From DAIUFH01 sp036844705 (GTDB lineage: Bacteria > Bacillota > Clostridia > Tissierellales > Tissierellaceae), in contig DAIUFH010000002.1 in assembly GCA_036844705.1 (NCBI GenBank), positions 11,106 to 75,105 of the forward strand: a DNA stretch of 64,000 bases. Reading direction: 5' to 3'. The notes under the pieces were generated by a model that worked only from the letters and a program-made list of their open reading frames with translations, had not been told where the DNA came from and did not search any database. Of the stretch, positions 25,622 to 34,495 are shown piece after piece. Position 1 is the first letter of the stretch. Each line of letters opens with the position of its first letter. The translations under genes and the position numbers were made by a program.

Positions 25622-25868
25622 GAGTTAAGAAGTAAGAGTTAAGAAGTAAGAGCTAAGAAGTAAGAGCTAAGAAGTAAGAGCTAAGAAGTAAGAGCTAAGA
25701 AGTAAGAGCTAAGAACTAAGAGTTAATTGTGAATTGTGAACTGTGAATTGTGAATTGAATCTGTCATTCTGAGACGGACAGAATAAGCTTTACCATCGAA
25801 GAATCTCGGGTTTTAAATTATGAATTGTGAACTGTGAACTGTGAATTGTGAATTGTGCATTGTGAATT
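25601..25868. repeat. Composite heptad/palindrome element beginning inside chrA2
   Basis: About nine 14-bp units AAGAGTTAAGAAGT/AAGAGCTAAGAAGT (25601-25724) are followed by GTGAATT/GTGAACT heptads, a half core (GTCATTCTGAGACGG...GAAGAATCTCGGGTTTT) and a second heptad array to 25868. The first units are coding. The array ends 5 bp before the prfA ribosome site. Confidence 0.9.
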
Positions 25869-25888
25869 GATAGAAGGGGTTGTATAAA

Positions 25889-26959
25889 GTGCTGGAAAAA
25901 TTAGCTTTTCTTGAAAGTAAATATAAGGAGCTATCAGAAAAAATGATGGATCCTGAGCTTATAAATAAAGACAGAGACGAATGGCAAAGGGTCATGAAAG
26001 AGCATGCCGATATGGAACCAATTGTATTAAAGTATAGGGAGTATACTGAAACTGAAAATGCTTTGGAAGAAGCTAAGGAAATGCTTTATGATAAGTTAGA
26101 TGATGAAATGAGAGAACTGGTTAAGGAAGAAGTAAAGAGCCTTGAAGAAAAAATCGTAGAATTGGAAGAAGAATTAAAGATATTACTTATTCCAAAAGAC
26201 CCTAATGACCATAAGAATGTTATAGTTGAAATAAGAGGTGGTGCTGGCGGAGACGAAGCAGCACTGTTTGCAGGTACATTATTTAGAATGTATGTAAGAT
26301 ATGCCGAAAGAAACAACTGGAAAGTTGAAATAATGAATACCAATGAAATTGGTATAGGTGGTTATAAGGAAGTAATCTTTATGATAAAAGGTAAAGGTGC
26401 TTATAGTAGATTAAAATATGAGTCTGGAGTCCATAGAGTTCAAAGGGTTCCGGAGACAGAGGCAAGTGGTAGAATTCATACATCTACAGCTACAGTAGCA
26501 GTATTACCTGAGGCAGAAGATATTGATATAGAAATTGCTCAAGGGGATATAAGAGTCGATGTATTCCGTTCGTCTGGAAATGGCGGTCAGTCTGTAAATA
26601 CAACTGATTCAGCTGTTAGAATTACTCATATTCCTACAGGTATAGTAATTTCTTGTCAAGATGAAAAGAGTCAATTAAAGAATAAAGATAAGGCAATGAA
26701 AATTTTGAAGTCTAAATTATATGATATGAAAATAACGGAACAAAATGCAGAAATTGCCCAGATGAAAAAAGGTCAGGTGGGAACTGGGGATAGGTCTGAA
26801 AGGATTAGAACATATAACTTCCCTCAAGGTAGGATAACGGATCATAGAATAAACATGACCTTATATAAAATAAATAGTTTTATCGATGGAGATTTAGATG
26901 AAATGATTGATGCTCTGATTACAACTGATCAGGCAGAAAAAATGCAGCAAGTTGATTAA
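25889..26959 (+). CDS. prfA: Peptide chain release factor 1
   Basis: Recognises UAA and UAG stop codons and releases the peptide. The 356-residue protein has the GGQ loop (SGNGGQSVNTTDSAVRITH) near residue 230 and a PEVT-type codon-recognition region, here PETEASGR. The start is GTG 25889 (MLEKLAFLESKYKEL), 9 nt after AAGGGG; the upstream in-frame TTG has no spacing. Repeat DNA lies directly upstream. A stem-loop terminator follows. Confidence 0.96.
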   Translation: MLEKLAFLESKYKELSEKMMDPELINKDRDEWQRVMKEHADMEPIVLKYREYTETENALEEAKEMLYDKLDDEMRELVKEEVKSLEEKIVELEEELKILLIPKDPNDHKNVIVEIRGGAGGDEAALFAGTLFRMYVRYAERNNWKVEIMNTNEIGIGGYKEVIFMIKGKGAYSRLKYESGVHRVQRVPETEASGRIHTSTATVAVLPEAEDIDIEIAQGDIRVDVFRSSGNGGQSVNTTDSAVRITHIPTGIVISCQDEKSQLKNKDKAMKILKSKLYDMKITEQNAEIAQMKKGQVGTGDRSERIRTYNFPQGRITDHRINMTLYKINSFIDGDLDEMIDALITTDQAEKMQQVD

Positions 26960-26983
26960 TAGAGGGGAGGTCCCTCTATTTTT
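26958..26983 (+). terminator. Terminator after prfA
   Basis: AATAGAGGG-gaggt-CCCTCTATT, a perfect 9-bp stem, then TTTA. Confidence 0.8.
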
Positions 26984-27054
26984 ATAAACTGATGAGAGTT
27001 AAGATGTAGCAGCACCAAATTTGCTGACATATATTTACTAGAATGGGTGATTAA

Positions 27055-28104
27055 ATGGGCACAAAAATTATTAAAATAGATAAGGATAATATCGATGAAT
27101 CCTTAATAAATGAAGCAGCAATATTGATTAGAGAAGGCAAGATAGTAGCGTTCCCAACAGAAACTGTATATGGCCTTGGTGCAAATGGACTCGATACGAA
27201 TGCTGTGGAAGGCTTATTTAAAGCAAAAGGGCGTCCTCAGGATAATCCTCTGATTCTTCATGTATCAAATTTAGAGCAATTGCGATCTTTGGTAACCCAA
27301 ATACCGGAAATAGCTTTAGAGTGTATGAAGAGGTTTTGGCCTGGACCATTGACTATGATTTTTAATAAAAGTGAAATTGTTCCTTATATGATTACTGGAG
27401 GTCTTGAAACAGTTGCAATAAGGATGCCGAATAATCCAATAGCTTTGAAACTTATAGAAGAGTCAAGTCTCCCAATAGCTGGACCATCTGCAAATCTGTC
27501 TGGAAAACCAAGTCCTACTAATGCCTCTCATGTCATTGAAGATTTGGATGGTAAGATTGATATGATTATCGATGGTGGAGAAACAGGAGTAGGATTAGAA
27601 TCAACAGTTTTAGACTTGTCCATAGGTACGCCTACTATTTTAAGACCAGGTGGAATTACATATGAAGACCTGAAGGAAATAATCCCGAATGTAGAACAGG
27701 ATTTGGGAACAATAAAGATGTCTGAAAACATTGTCCCGAAGTCCCCTGGTCAAAAATACAAGCATTATGCTCCGAAGGCTGATATGACAGTATATACAGG
27801 TAATATAGACAACATTGTTAGTAAAATTAAAGAGCAAACAAAAGAATTAATAAATAAAGGTTACAAAGTGGGGATAATGGCCACAGAAGAAACTAAAAAT
27901 GATTACCCTGATGGTTTTGTACTTGTAGTTGGCACTAGAGAAGAAAAAGAGACTATTGCAACTAATTTATTTAAAATTATAAGATTATTTGACGATAACG
28001 GTGTAGATGTGATACTGGCAGAAGGTGTTGAGTATGACCATATTGGTATGGCTATTATGAACAGGATGATGAAGGCTTCAGGAGGCAAGGTGATTAATCT
28101 TTAG
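27055..28104 (+). CDS. sua5: L-threonylcarbamoyladenylate synthase (Sua5 type)
   Basis: Makes threonylcarbamoyl-AMP for the t6A37 modification of ANN-decoding tRNAs. The 349-residue protein has the YrdC/TsaC domain (residues 1-205; KIVAFPTETVYGLGANG, FWPGPLTMI, GPSANLSG) and the C-terminal Sua5 domain, so it is the long form. SPGQKYKHYAPKA is the linker signature. ATG 27055 follows GGGTGA. Ten bases separate it from ywlE, forming a pair conserved in Firmicutes. Confidence 0.93.
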   Translation: MGTKIIKIDKDNIDESLINEAAILIREGKIVAFPTETVYGLGANGLDTNAVEGLFKAKGRPQDNPLILHVSNLEQLRSLVTQIPEIALECMKRFWPGPLTMIFNKSEIVPYMITGGLETVAIRMPNNPIALKLIEESSLPIAGPSANLSGKPSPTNASHVIEDLDGKIDMIIDGGETGVGLESTVLDLSIGTPTILRPGGITYEDLKEIIPNVEQDLGTIKMSENIVPKSPGQKYKHYAPKADMTVYTGNIDNIVSKIKEQTKELINKGYKVGIMATEETKNDYPDGFVLVVGTREEKETIATNLFKIIRLFDDNGVDVILAEGVEYDHIGMAIMNRMMKASGGKVINL

Positions 28105-28114
28105 AGGTGATTTA

Positions 28115-28564
28115 ATGTTAATTTTAACTGTGTGTACTGGTAATACCTGTCGAAGTCCAATGGCAGAGGGAATATTGAAAGAAATGATAAGTAAAAAAGG
28201 TTTGGATATAGAGGTAAAATCAGCTGGAATATTTGCAGTTAATGGAGCTAATGCCTCCAACAATTCCATCATGGCCTTGAAGGAAATAGGAATCGATATA
28301 TCTGAGCATAGATCTAATCTGATAGACGAAGAGCTGATTCGCAAATCTGACTTAATACTGACAATGACGAATTCACACAAACAAGGTTTAATAAATAGAT
28401 TTCCAGATGCTAGAGACAAGATATTTTTACTATATGAATATTCTGAAGGGATACCAAAAGATATTATTGACCCTTTTGGCGGAAGCCTCGTAGAGTATAA
28501 GATAGTTAGAGACGAGATATATAATGCTGTAGAAAGTGTAATAAAAAAGATTAGTGAAGAGTGA
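28115..28564 (+). CDS. ywlE: Protein-arginine phosphatase (LMW-PTP fold)
   Basis: A 149-residue low-molecular-weight phosphatase. The loop CTGNTCRS (residues 7-14) has Thr after the nucleophilic Cys-family position seen in Bacillus YwlE, which gives specificity for phosphoarginine rather than phosphotyrosine. DPFGG carries the general-acid Asp. In Bacillus YwlE opposes McsB, which tags proteins for ClpCP; McsB is not in this window. ATG 28115 follows GAGGTGA. A repeat block begins right at its stop codon. Confidence 0.88.
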   Translation: MLILTVCTGNTCRSPMAEGILKEMISKKGLDIEVKSAGIFAVNGANASNNSIMALKEIGIDISEHRSNLIDEELIRKSDLILTMTNSHKQGLINRFPDARDKIFLLYEYSEGIPKDIIDPFGGSLVEYKIVRDEIYNAVESVIKKISEE

Positions 28565-28757
28565 AAAGTGAAAAGTGAAAAGTGAAGAGTGAAGAACTAA
28601 GAACTAAGAACTAAAAGTTAAAATCCAAAACCCGAGATTCTTCGGGGGGCAGAAATTATACTGCTAGTCTCAGAATGACAACAGTAGTGTGTCATGCTGA
28701 GCAAAGCGAAGCATCTCGGGTTTTAATTGTGAACTGTGAACTGTGAATTGTGAACTG
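28562..28757. repeat. Composite heptad/palindrome element between ywlE and rpiB
   Basis: GTGAAAA/GTGAAGA heptads, ACTAAGA heptads, then a complete palindromic core: AAAACCCGAGATTCTTC, CTCAGAATGAC, GTCATGCTGAG, GAAGCATCTCGGGTTTT; then GTGAACT/GTGAATT heptads to 28757. The core can fold into a hairpin of about 100 nt. Confidence 0.9.
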
Positions 28758-28774
28758 AAAAAGGAGGTTTTATA

Positions 28775-29212
28775 ATGAAAATAGGTATCGGTAGCGATCA
28801 TGGTGGTTTTGAATTAAAGGCATACATTATAGAATACTTTAAAGAAAAAGGAATTGAATTTACGGATTATGGGACTTATAGTAGTGACTCAGTGGACTAT
28901 CCTGACTATGGAAAAAAAGTTGCGGAAGCAGTTATATCTAAAGAAGTAGACAAGGGAATAGTAATTTGTGGAACTGGTATAGGAATTTCAATTGCAGCAA
29001 ATAAAGTTAAGGGAATAAGATGCGCTTTATGCGGAGATACTTATTCAGCAAGAATGAGCAGAGAGCACAATAATGCAAATATTTTAGCTCTGGGAGCTAG
29101 GGTTTTAGGAAATGGATTAGCTCTTGAAATCGTTGAAACTTGGCTGAATAGTGAATTTTTAGGTGGAAGACATGAAATAAGAGTAAATAAAATTAGTGAT
29201 ATTGAGGGGTAA
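28775..29212 (+). CDS. rpiB: Ribose 5-phosphate isomerase B
   Basis: Interconverts ribose 5-phosphate and ribulose 5-phosphate. The 145-residue protein has IGIGSDHGGFELK at the N-terminus, the catalytic Cys in GIVICGTGIGISIAANK, and REHNNANILALGAR. It belongs to the RpiB/LacAB family; a galactose-6-phosphate role is unlikely in this housekeeping context. ATG 28775 follows AAGGAGG. upp follows after 48 bp, with a -10-like TATAAT in the gap. Confidence 0.93.
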   Translation: MKIGIGSDHGGFELKAYIIEYFKEKGIEFTDYGTYSSDSVDYPDYGKKVAEAVISKEVDKGIVICGTGIGISIAANKVKGIRCALCGDTYSARMSREHNNANILALGARVLGNGLALEIVETWLNSEFLGGRHEIRVNKISDIEG

Positions 29213-29260
29213 CTTATGATATAATCCTTATGATAAATTTAAATCGAAGGGAGAGATATT

Positions 29261-29890
29261 ATGTCAAAAGTTGTGGTGTTTGACCATCCGCTAATAAAAC
29301 ATAAGCTTACATTTATCAGAGATAAGAATACTGGTTCTAAGGAGTTTAGAGAATTAGTCACAGAAATTTCTACTTTAATGGGTTATGAGGTAACGAGAGA
29401 TTTGACTTTAGAGGATATTGAAATAGAAACCCCAATTTGCAAAACAACTACACAAGTAATTTCTGGGAAAAAGGTTGGACTTGTACCTATATTAAGAGCA
29501 GGTCTTGGAATGGTTGACGGGATGCTAAATTTACTGCCAGCAGCCAGAGTTGGACATATTGGATTATATAGAGATCCTGATACCTTCCAACCAGTTGAAT
29601 ATTATTGTAAATTACCTCAGGATGTAAGTGAAAGGGATTTAATATTACTAGATCCAATGCTGGCAACAGGTGGGTCTGCAGCAGCAGCTATTAAATTCTT
29701 AAAAGACAGAGGAGCTAAATCTATAAAATTGGTAAATTTAATAGCAGCTCCAGAGGGAATTGAAGCAGTACAAGCAGCTCATCCTGATGTTGATATATAT
29801 GTTGCGGCAATAGACGAAAAGCTAAATGACCATATGTATATCGTACCTGGCTTAGGCGATGCTGGAGACAGATTGTTTGGAACTAAATAG
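29261..29890 (+). CDS. upp: Uracil phosphoribosyltransferase
   Basis: Salvages uracil to UMP with PRPP. The 209-residue protein has the PRPP loop LLDPMLATGGSAAAA and the uracil-binding end YIVPGLGDAGDRLFGT. ATG 29261 follows GGGAGAG. It is separated from wecA by a stem-loop terminator and a new promoter. Confidence 0.96.
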   Translation: MSKVVVFDHPLIKHKLTFIRDKNTGSKEFRELVTEISTLMGYEVTRDLTLEDIEIETPICKTTTQVISGKKVGLVPILRAGLGMVDGMLNLLPAARVGHIGLYRDPDTFQPVEYYCKLPQDVSERDLILLDPMLATGGSAAAAIKFLKDRGAKSIKLVNLIAAPEGIEAVQAAHPDVDIYVAAIDEKLNDHMYIVPGLGDAGDRLFGTK

Positions 29891-29893
29891 TCT

Positions 29894-29913
29894 AGGGCAG
29901 TTTTTACTGCCCT
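29894..29913 (+). terminator. Hairpin after upp
   Basis: AGGGCAGT and ACTGCCCT form a perfect 8-bp stem with a 4-nt loop; the T-tract after it is weak. Confidence 0.7.
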
Positions 29914-29935
29914 TAATTACTTATATTGCTAATAA

Positions 29936-29964
29936 TTGACTTATTAATTTTTCTAATATAGAAT
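29936..29964 (+). promoter_or_regulatory. Sigma-A promoter of wecA-wecB
   Basis: TTGACT (29936-29941), 17-bp spacer, TAGAAT (29959-29964). Confidence 0.7.
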
Positions 29965-30015
29965 CTTAATATCGTAGTATTTTTAGATATTAACTTTTTT
30001 AAGGGGAGTTTCCTG

Positions 30016-31044
30016 ATGCAACGAATAATTATGCCATTCTTTGTGGCGGTTTTTATATCATTCATAATAACACCTTTGGTAAGGAAATTTGCTTTTAGAA
30101 TAGGAGCATTAGATATTCCAAAGGATGAAAGAAGAGTACATAAGGAACCAATGCCTTTGATAGGGGGCATTGCTATATATATAGGAGTAGTAGTATCATG
30201 TTTAATGTTTCTATCCATGGATAAAACATTAATTTCCATACTTATAGGTGGTACTATAATACTTATATCAGGAATAATAGATGACCTAAAGGGATTGAGT
30301 CCAAAGAAGAAGATGCTTTTTCAATTGCTGGCTGGACTTGTTCTAATTATAGGTGATGTAAAGATAGATTTTGTGACAAATCCATTTACAGATAACAATG
30401 CAGTGATCTATTTAAAATGGCTTTCAATACCTATTACATTGTTCTGGGTTGTAGGAATAACTAACACGTTGAATTTAATTGATGGTTTAGATGGTCTTGC
30501 AGCAGGTGTTGCTATGATATCAAGCTTATCTTTGACACTTGTAGCCCAGAAATTTGGATATGATACAGTAGTGATAATGTCAGCAATTGTTGCCGGAGGA
30601 TGTTTAGGATTCTTACGTTTTAATTTTAATCCTGCAAAAATATTTATGGGAGATACAGGTGCCCTATTTTTAGGTTTCATGCTGGCGGCCATATCGATAG
30701 AAGGTGTAATGAAGAGTGTAGCAACAATCGCAATTATTGTACCAATTATCATATTAGGAGTACCAATTTTTGATACTACCTTTGCAATTTTTAGAAGAAT
30801 TTTAAGTGGTAAATCGATTATGTCTGCAGATAAAGGTCATTTGCATCATAGACTTTTAGCTAGGGGCTATTCTCAAAGAAAAACTGTATTGATACTATAT
30901 GCTATATCCGGATTTTTCGGACTATTTGCAGTACTTATTGCTAAGGCAAATAGTCAGCAGGCAGTTTATCTTTCTATGATTATGCTAATTGTGACGGTTG
31001 TATTTGCATTGAAATTTGGATTATTTGGAACAAGGAAAAAATAA
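30016..31044 (+). CDS. wecA: Undecaprenyl-phosphate GlcNAc-1-phosphate transferase
   Basis: Starts teichoic or other wall-polymer synthesis by transferring GlcNAc-1-phosphate to undecaprenyl phosphate. The 342-residue protein has about 11 membrane helices with the family motifs KEPMPLIGG, IIDDLKGL, NLIDGLDGLAAG, MGDTGALFLG and the cytosolic HLHHRLLARGYS. ATG 30016 follows AAGGGGAG. wecB follows 12 bp later; the two steps are consistent with a wall glycopolymer pathway. Confidence 0.92.
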   Translation: MQRIIMPFFVAVFISFIITPLVRKFAFRIGALDIPKDERRVHKEPMPLIGGIAIYIGVVVSCLMFLSMDKTLISILIGGTIILISGIIDDLKGLSPKKKMLFQLLAGLVLIIGDVKIDFVTNPFTDNNAVIYLKWLSIPITLFWVVGITNTLNLIDGLDGLAAGVAMISSLSLTLVAQKFGYDTVVIMSAIVAGGCLGFLRFNFNPAKIFMGDTGALFLGFMLAAISIEGVMKSVATIAIIVPIIILGVPIFDTTFAIFRRILSGKSIMSADKGHLHHRLLARGYSQRKTVLILYAISGFFGLFAVLIAKANSQQAVYLSMIMLIVTVVFALKFGLFGTRKK

Positions 31045-31056
31045 GGATGTGATGAA

Positions 31057-32175
31057 TTGAAAATAATGTGTGTATTCGGTACTAGACCTGAAGCTATTAA
31101 GATGGCACCGATAATCAAGGCTATGAAAAAGAGAGACGATATAGATACAGTTGTTTGTATTACTGCGCAGCATAGAGAGATGTTAGATCAAGTTTTAAAA
31201 CTCTTTGATATAATTCCGAATTATGATTTAAATATTTTTAAGCCTGGTCAAAGTCTTACAGAAATTACTACTAAGGCGATTATGGGATTGGAAGAAATCA
31301 TAAAATCTGAAAAGCCTGATATATTGTTGGTACAGGGTGATACTACAACTGTATTCGCAGGTGCTCTTGCCGCTTTTTATCAGAAGGTAAAAATAGGACA
31401 TGTTGAAGCAGGTCTTAGAAGTGGGAATCTATATTCTCCATATCCTGAGGAAGCAAATAGAAAGCTTACTGGAGTACTCACCGATTTTCACTTCGCACCT
31501 ACTGAAAGAAATAGACAAAATCTATTGTTGGAAAATTATCCTGCAGATAAGATATTTATAACAGGAAATACAGTCATAGATGCATTAAAATATGCTATAA
31601 ACGATAATTTTAGCTTTGAAAATCCTGTGCTTAATGAAATAGATTATAATAATAAAAGAATAATCCTGCTTACATCACACAGGAGAGAAAATATTGGTAG
31701 ACCAATGGAGAATATATTTAAAGCAGTAAATGATATTGCAGAAAAATATAAAGATGTTGAAATTATATTTCCTATGCATCTTAATCCTAAAGTAAGAAGT
31801 ATAGCCTATAATATATTGGGGAGTAACAGCCAGGTACATTTAGTTGAGCCTATGGACTATGAGCCTTTCACCAATCTTATGGTTAGATGCCATATCGTAG
31901 TTACTGATTCAGGAGGACTTCAGGAAGAAGCTCCAGCCCTTGGAAAGCCTGTATTAGTAGTACGAGAAGAAACTGAAAGGCCGGAAGGCATAGAGGCCGG
32001 AACGGCAAAACTAGTAGGAACAGATTATAAACCTATATATGATAATTTAGAATTACTTTTAAGTAATGATTTAGAATATGAAAAGATGGCAAAAGCTGTA
32101 AATCCTTATGGAGATGGAAAAGCTTCAGAAAAAATAGTGGAAATACTAGAAAGACAATTCACGATTCACAATTGA
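31057..32175 (+). CDS. wecB: UDP-N-acetylglucosamine 2-epimerase (non-hydrolysing)
   Basis: Converts UDP-GlcNAc to UDP-ManNAc for wall polymer synthesis. The 372-residue protein has FGTRPEAIKMAP, QHREMLDQ, GHVEAGLRS and DSGGLQEEAP. The start is TTG 31057 (MKIMCVFGTRP) with AAGGATGTGA upstream. The final residues FTIHN and the stop are encoded by CAATTCACGATTCACAATTG, part of the heptad repeat family. In many Clostridia atpI and the F1Fo operon follow; here repeat DNA and ywmB follow. Confidence 0.94.
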   Translation: MKIMCVFGTRPEAIKMAPIIKAMKKRDDIDTVVCITAQHREMLDQVLKLFDIIPNYDLNIFKPGQSLTEITTKAIMGLEEIIKSEKPDILLVQGDTTTVFAGALAAFYQKVKIGHVEAGLRSGNLYSPYPEEANRKLTGVLTDFHFAPTERNRQNLLLENYPADKIFITGNTVIDALKYAINDNFSFENPVLNEIDYNNKRIILLTSHRRENIGRPMENIFKAVNDIAEKYKDVEIIFPMHLNPKVRSIAYNILGSNSQVHLVEPMDYEPFTNLMVRCHIVVTDSGGLQEEAPALGKPVLVVREETERPEGIEAGTAKLVGTDYKPIYDNLELLLSNDLEYEKMAKAVNPYGDGKASEKIVEILERQFTIHN

Positions 32176-32268
32176 AAATCTAGAAACATAATTAACAGTA
32201 TAATTACCGCTTATGTCATTCTGAGACGGGCGTGATTAACTTGGCTGTCGAAGAATCTCGGGTTTGAT
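32157..32268. repeat. Partial composite element overlapping the wecB end
   Basis: CAATTCACGATTCACAATT heptads form the last wecB codons; GTCATTCTGAGACGGGC to GAAGAATCTCGGGTTT is a half core. Confidence 0.8.
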
Positions 32269-32306
32269 TTTTATTAAAATTTAAATATAGTTATAAAATT
32301 AGGTAT

Positions 32307-32360
32307 AAAAGGTATCCTTCTTTGGTAATACTTTTACTATAAGGAAAGGATACTTTTTTT
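32307..32360 (+). terminator. Long-loop terminator before ywmB
   Basis: AAAAGGTATCCTT pairs with AAGGATACTTTTTTT (one G-T pair) around a loop of about 26 nt. It ends the wecA-wecB unit. Confidence 0.7.
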
Positions 32361-32440
32361 ATTGAAATGTTTTGTCCCCCTTTACATTTTTCTTGAAAGT
32401 TCCTTTCCTTAACTTTCATAATATGAGGAGGATTTTTTTA

Positions 32441-33223
32441 ATGAAAAAGGCAATTTTATTTATAATTATAATTTTATGTTTAGTACCAGTTTTAACTCAG
32501 GCAACGGAGACGAAAAGTCAGGATGAAATACTATATAGTATTCTTAAAAACCTTGAAGGGGATTATGTAGAAGGAGATATAAGTGCTAATGGGTTATTAA
32601 TTGATAAATTTCTTAGCGTTGGGGAGTTAGACAACCTAGGTCAAGAGATTATAAATTCAATTGGAATGGTAGGTAAAGAGTTAGAAAAAGAAACCAATAG
32701 TATATCTGATGGATATTATATTAAAGAGGAGATAAATGAAGAGGGGTACAAGCAGTTAAATTACTTTGGATTTGATAAGAACAAAAATCCTTTGACAATT
32801 ATACTAAGCTCTTATTTAACTCAAGATCAACTAAAAGGGGAAACTTATTTATACATTAATTTAATTAAACAAGAGCATTTTTTAGAAAATAATGATATAA
32901 TAGAAAAGGTTAATAATTTGTTTAACCAATACGAAAAAAATGTAGAATTTACTACTTGTTTGATAGGTAGCTTTAAGGGTAAATTCAGTGAGCAGGAAAT
33001 AGAAGAAAAATCATTGGAAGCCATACATAATTTGAATGGTAAAATAGTTGATATTTACAAGGATGAGCAGTTAGTTTCTTATACTGCTTATACAGATTAT
33101 TTAGATTACAATATATTTGCTGGTGAAGATAGAATAAATCTTAATATTGCATTAAGATACAACGAATATGATAATGAAACTCTTATTTGGATTGGAACAC
33201 CTATAATTACCAGCGGCTATTAG
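32441..33223 (+). CDS. ywmB: YwmB-family exported protein
   Basis: A 260-residue protein with a signal peptide or membrane anchor (residues 1-22) and a mixed alpha/beta domain (YwmB/DUF1779, 'TATA-box-binding-like' fold). The function is unknown. The assignment rests mainly on position, immediately upstream of murA as in Bacillus and Clostridium, plus size and signal peptide. ATG 32441 follows GAGGAGG. It lies 15 bp before murA. Confidence 0.65.
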   Translation: MKKAILFIIIILCLVPVLTQATETKSQDEILYSILKNLEGDYVEGDISANGLLIDKFLSVGELDNLGQEIINSIGMVGKELEKETNSISDGYYIKEEINEEGYKQLNYFGFDKNKNPLTIILSSYLTQDQLKGETYLYINLIKQEHFLENNDIIEKVNNLFNQYEKNVEFTTCLIGSFKGKFSEQEIEEKSLEAIHNLNGKIVDIYKDEQLVSYTAYTDYLDYNIFAGEDRINLNIALRYNEYDNETLIWIGTPIITSGY

Positions 33224-33238
33224 CTTGGAGGAGATAAA

Positions 33239-34495
33239 TTGGAAAAAATATTGGTGGAGAAGAGCCCTCCGTTAAAGGGGACTGTAAGAGTAAGTGGAGC
33301 AAAAAATTCTGCACTACCACTATTGGCAGCCTCTTTATTAGGAACAGAGGATATTATACTGGAAGATGTACCTAAATTAAAGGATGTTGAAATAATGTGT
33401 GAAGTTTTGACTTCCTTAGGTTCTGAAATTCAATATTTAGATAGAGATGTCATTAAAATAAATTCTGCTAATGTAAACAGATTTGAAACAAGTTATGAGC
33501 TAATGAGTAAAATGAGAGCATCATTTTTGGTTATGGGACCATTGTTAACACGTTTGGGAAAGACAAAGAATTCCTTGCCAGGCGGTTGTGCCATAGGGAC
33601 TAGACCAATAGATTTGCATTTAAAGGGATTTAGAGCTTTAGGTGCTAATATAGACGTAGATCATGGAAATATAAGTGCTTTTGCTGATGAATTGGTAGGA
33701 GATAAGATTTATTTGGATTTCCCATCAGTAGGTGCTACAGAAAATATTATGATGGCAGCTGTGATGGCAAACGGTGAAACAATTGTAGACAATGCTGCTA
33801 TGGAGCCAGAAATTGTAGATTTATCAAATTTTTTAAATAAACTTGGAGCAGATATAAAAGGTGCAGGTACTTCAACCATAAGAATAAAAGGAGTAAAGCA
33901 CTTGGGAGGAGCAAGACATCAGATTATCCCGGACAGAATCGAGGCAGGGACATTTATGGTTGCAGCAGCTATAACTGGTGGAGATATTCTAGTAGACAAT
34001 GTAATCTCAAGCCATATCAAACCAGTGATAGCAAAGCTGAAGGAGACTGGATGCATAGTTAGAGAGAATGGTGATAGTGTAAGGGTTATTGGAGACGGCA
34101 GATTAAAGGCCATAGATATAAAGACACTACCATATCCAGGATTTCCAACTGATATGCAAGCACAGTTTATGGCACTAATGACTCTTTGCGAGGGAACTAG
34201 TGTAGCTATAGAGACAGTATTTGAAAATAGATTTATGCATGTTGATGAATTAAAAAGAATGGGTGCAGATATTAAAATAGATGGTCGCTCTGCAATCATA
34301 CAAGGTGTTAAAAATCTTACGAGCGCACCTGTTAAAGCATCGGATTTAAGGGCAGGAGCTGCCTTAGTATTGGCAGGTCTGGTGGCTGATGGAATTACTG
34401 AAATAGAAAACATCCATCATATAGATAGAGGATATGATGATATTGAAAATAAATTTAGTAATTTGGGAGCAATTATTTATAGAAAGACATACTAA
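33239..34495 (+). CDS. murA: UDP-N-acetylglucosamine 1-carboxyvinyltransferase
   Basis: First committed step of peptidoglycan synthesis: transfers enolpyruvate from PEP to UDP-GlcNAc. The 418-residue protein has GAKNSALPLLAASLL, the catalytic Cys in LPGGCAIGTRPID (the fosfomycin target) and RIEAGTFMVAAA. The start is TTG 33239 after GGAGGAG. Directly after its stop begins the longest repeat block of the window. Confidence 0.96.
   Translation: MEKILVEKSPPLKGTVRVSGAKNSALPLLAASLLGTEDIILEDVPKLKDVEIMCEVLTSLGSEIQYLDRDVIKINSANVNRFETSYELMSKMRASFLVMGPLLTRLGKTKNSLPGGCAIGTRPIDLHLKGFRALGANIDVDHGNISAFADELVGDKIYLDFPSVGATENIMMAAVMANGETIVDNAAMEPEIVDLSNFLNKLGADIKGAGTSTIRIKGVKHLGGARHQIIPDRIEAGTFMVAAAITGGDILVDNVISSHIKPVIAKLKETGCIVRENGDSVRVIGDGRLKAIDIKTLPYPGFPTDMQAQFMALMTLCEGTSVAIETVFENRFMHVDELKRMGADIKIDGRSAIIQGVKNLTSAPVKASDLRAGAALVLAGLVADGITEIENIHHIDRGYDDIENKFSNLGAIIYRKTY

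Noticed and set aside
25601..25868. Possible CRISPR array
   Set aside because: The units are contiguous 7/14-bp tandem repeats without unique spacers, and no cas gene is present.
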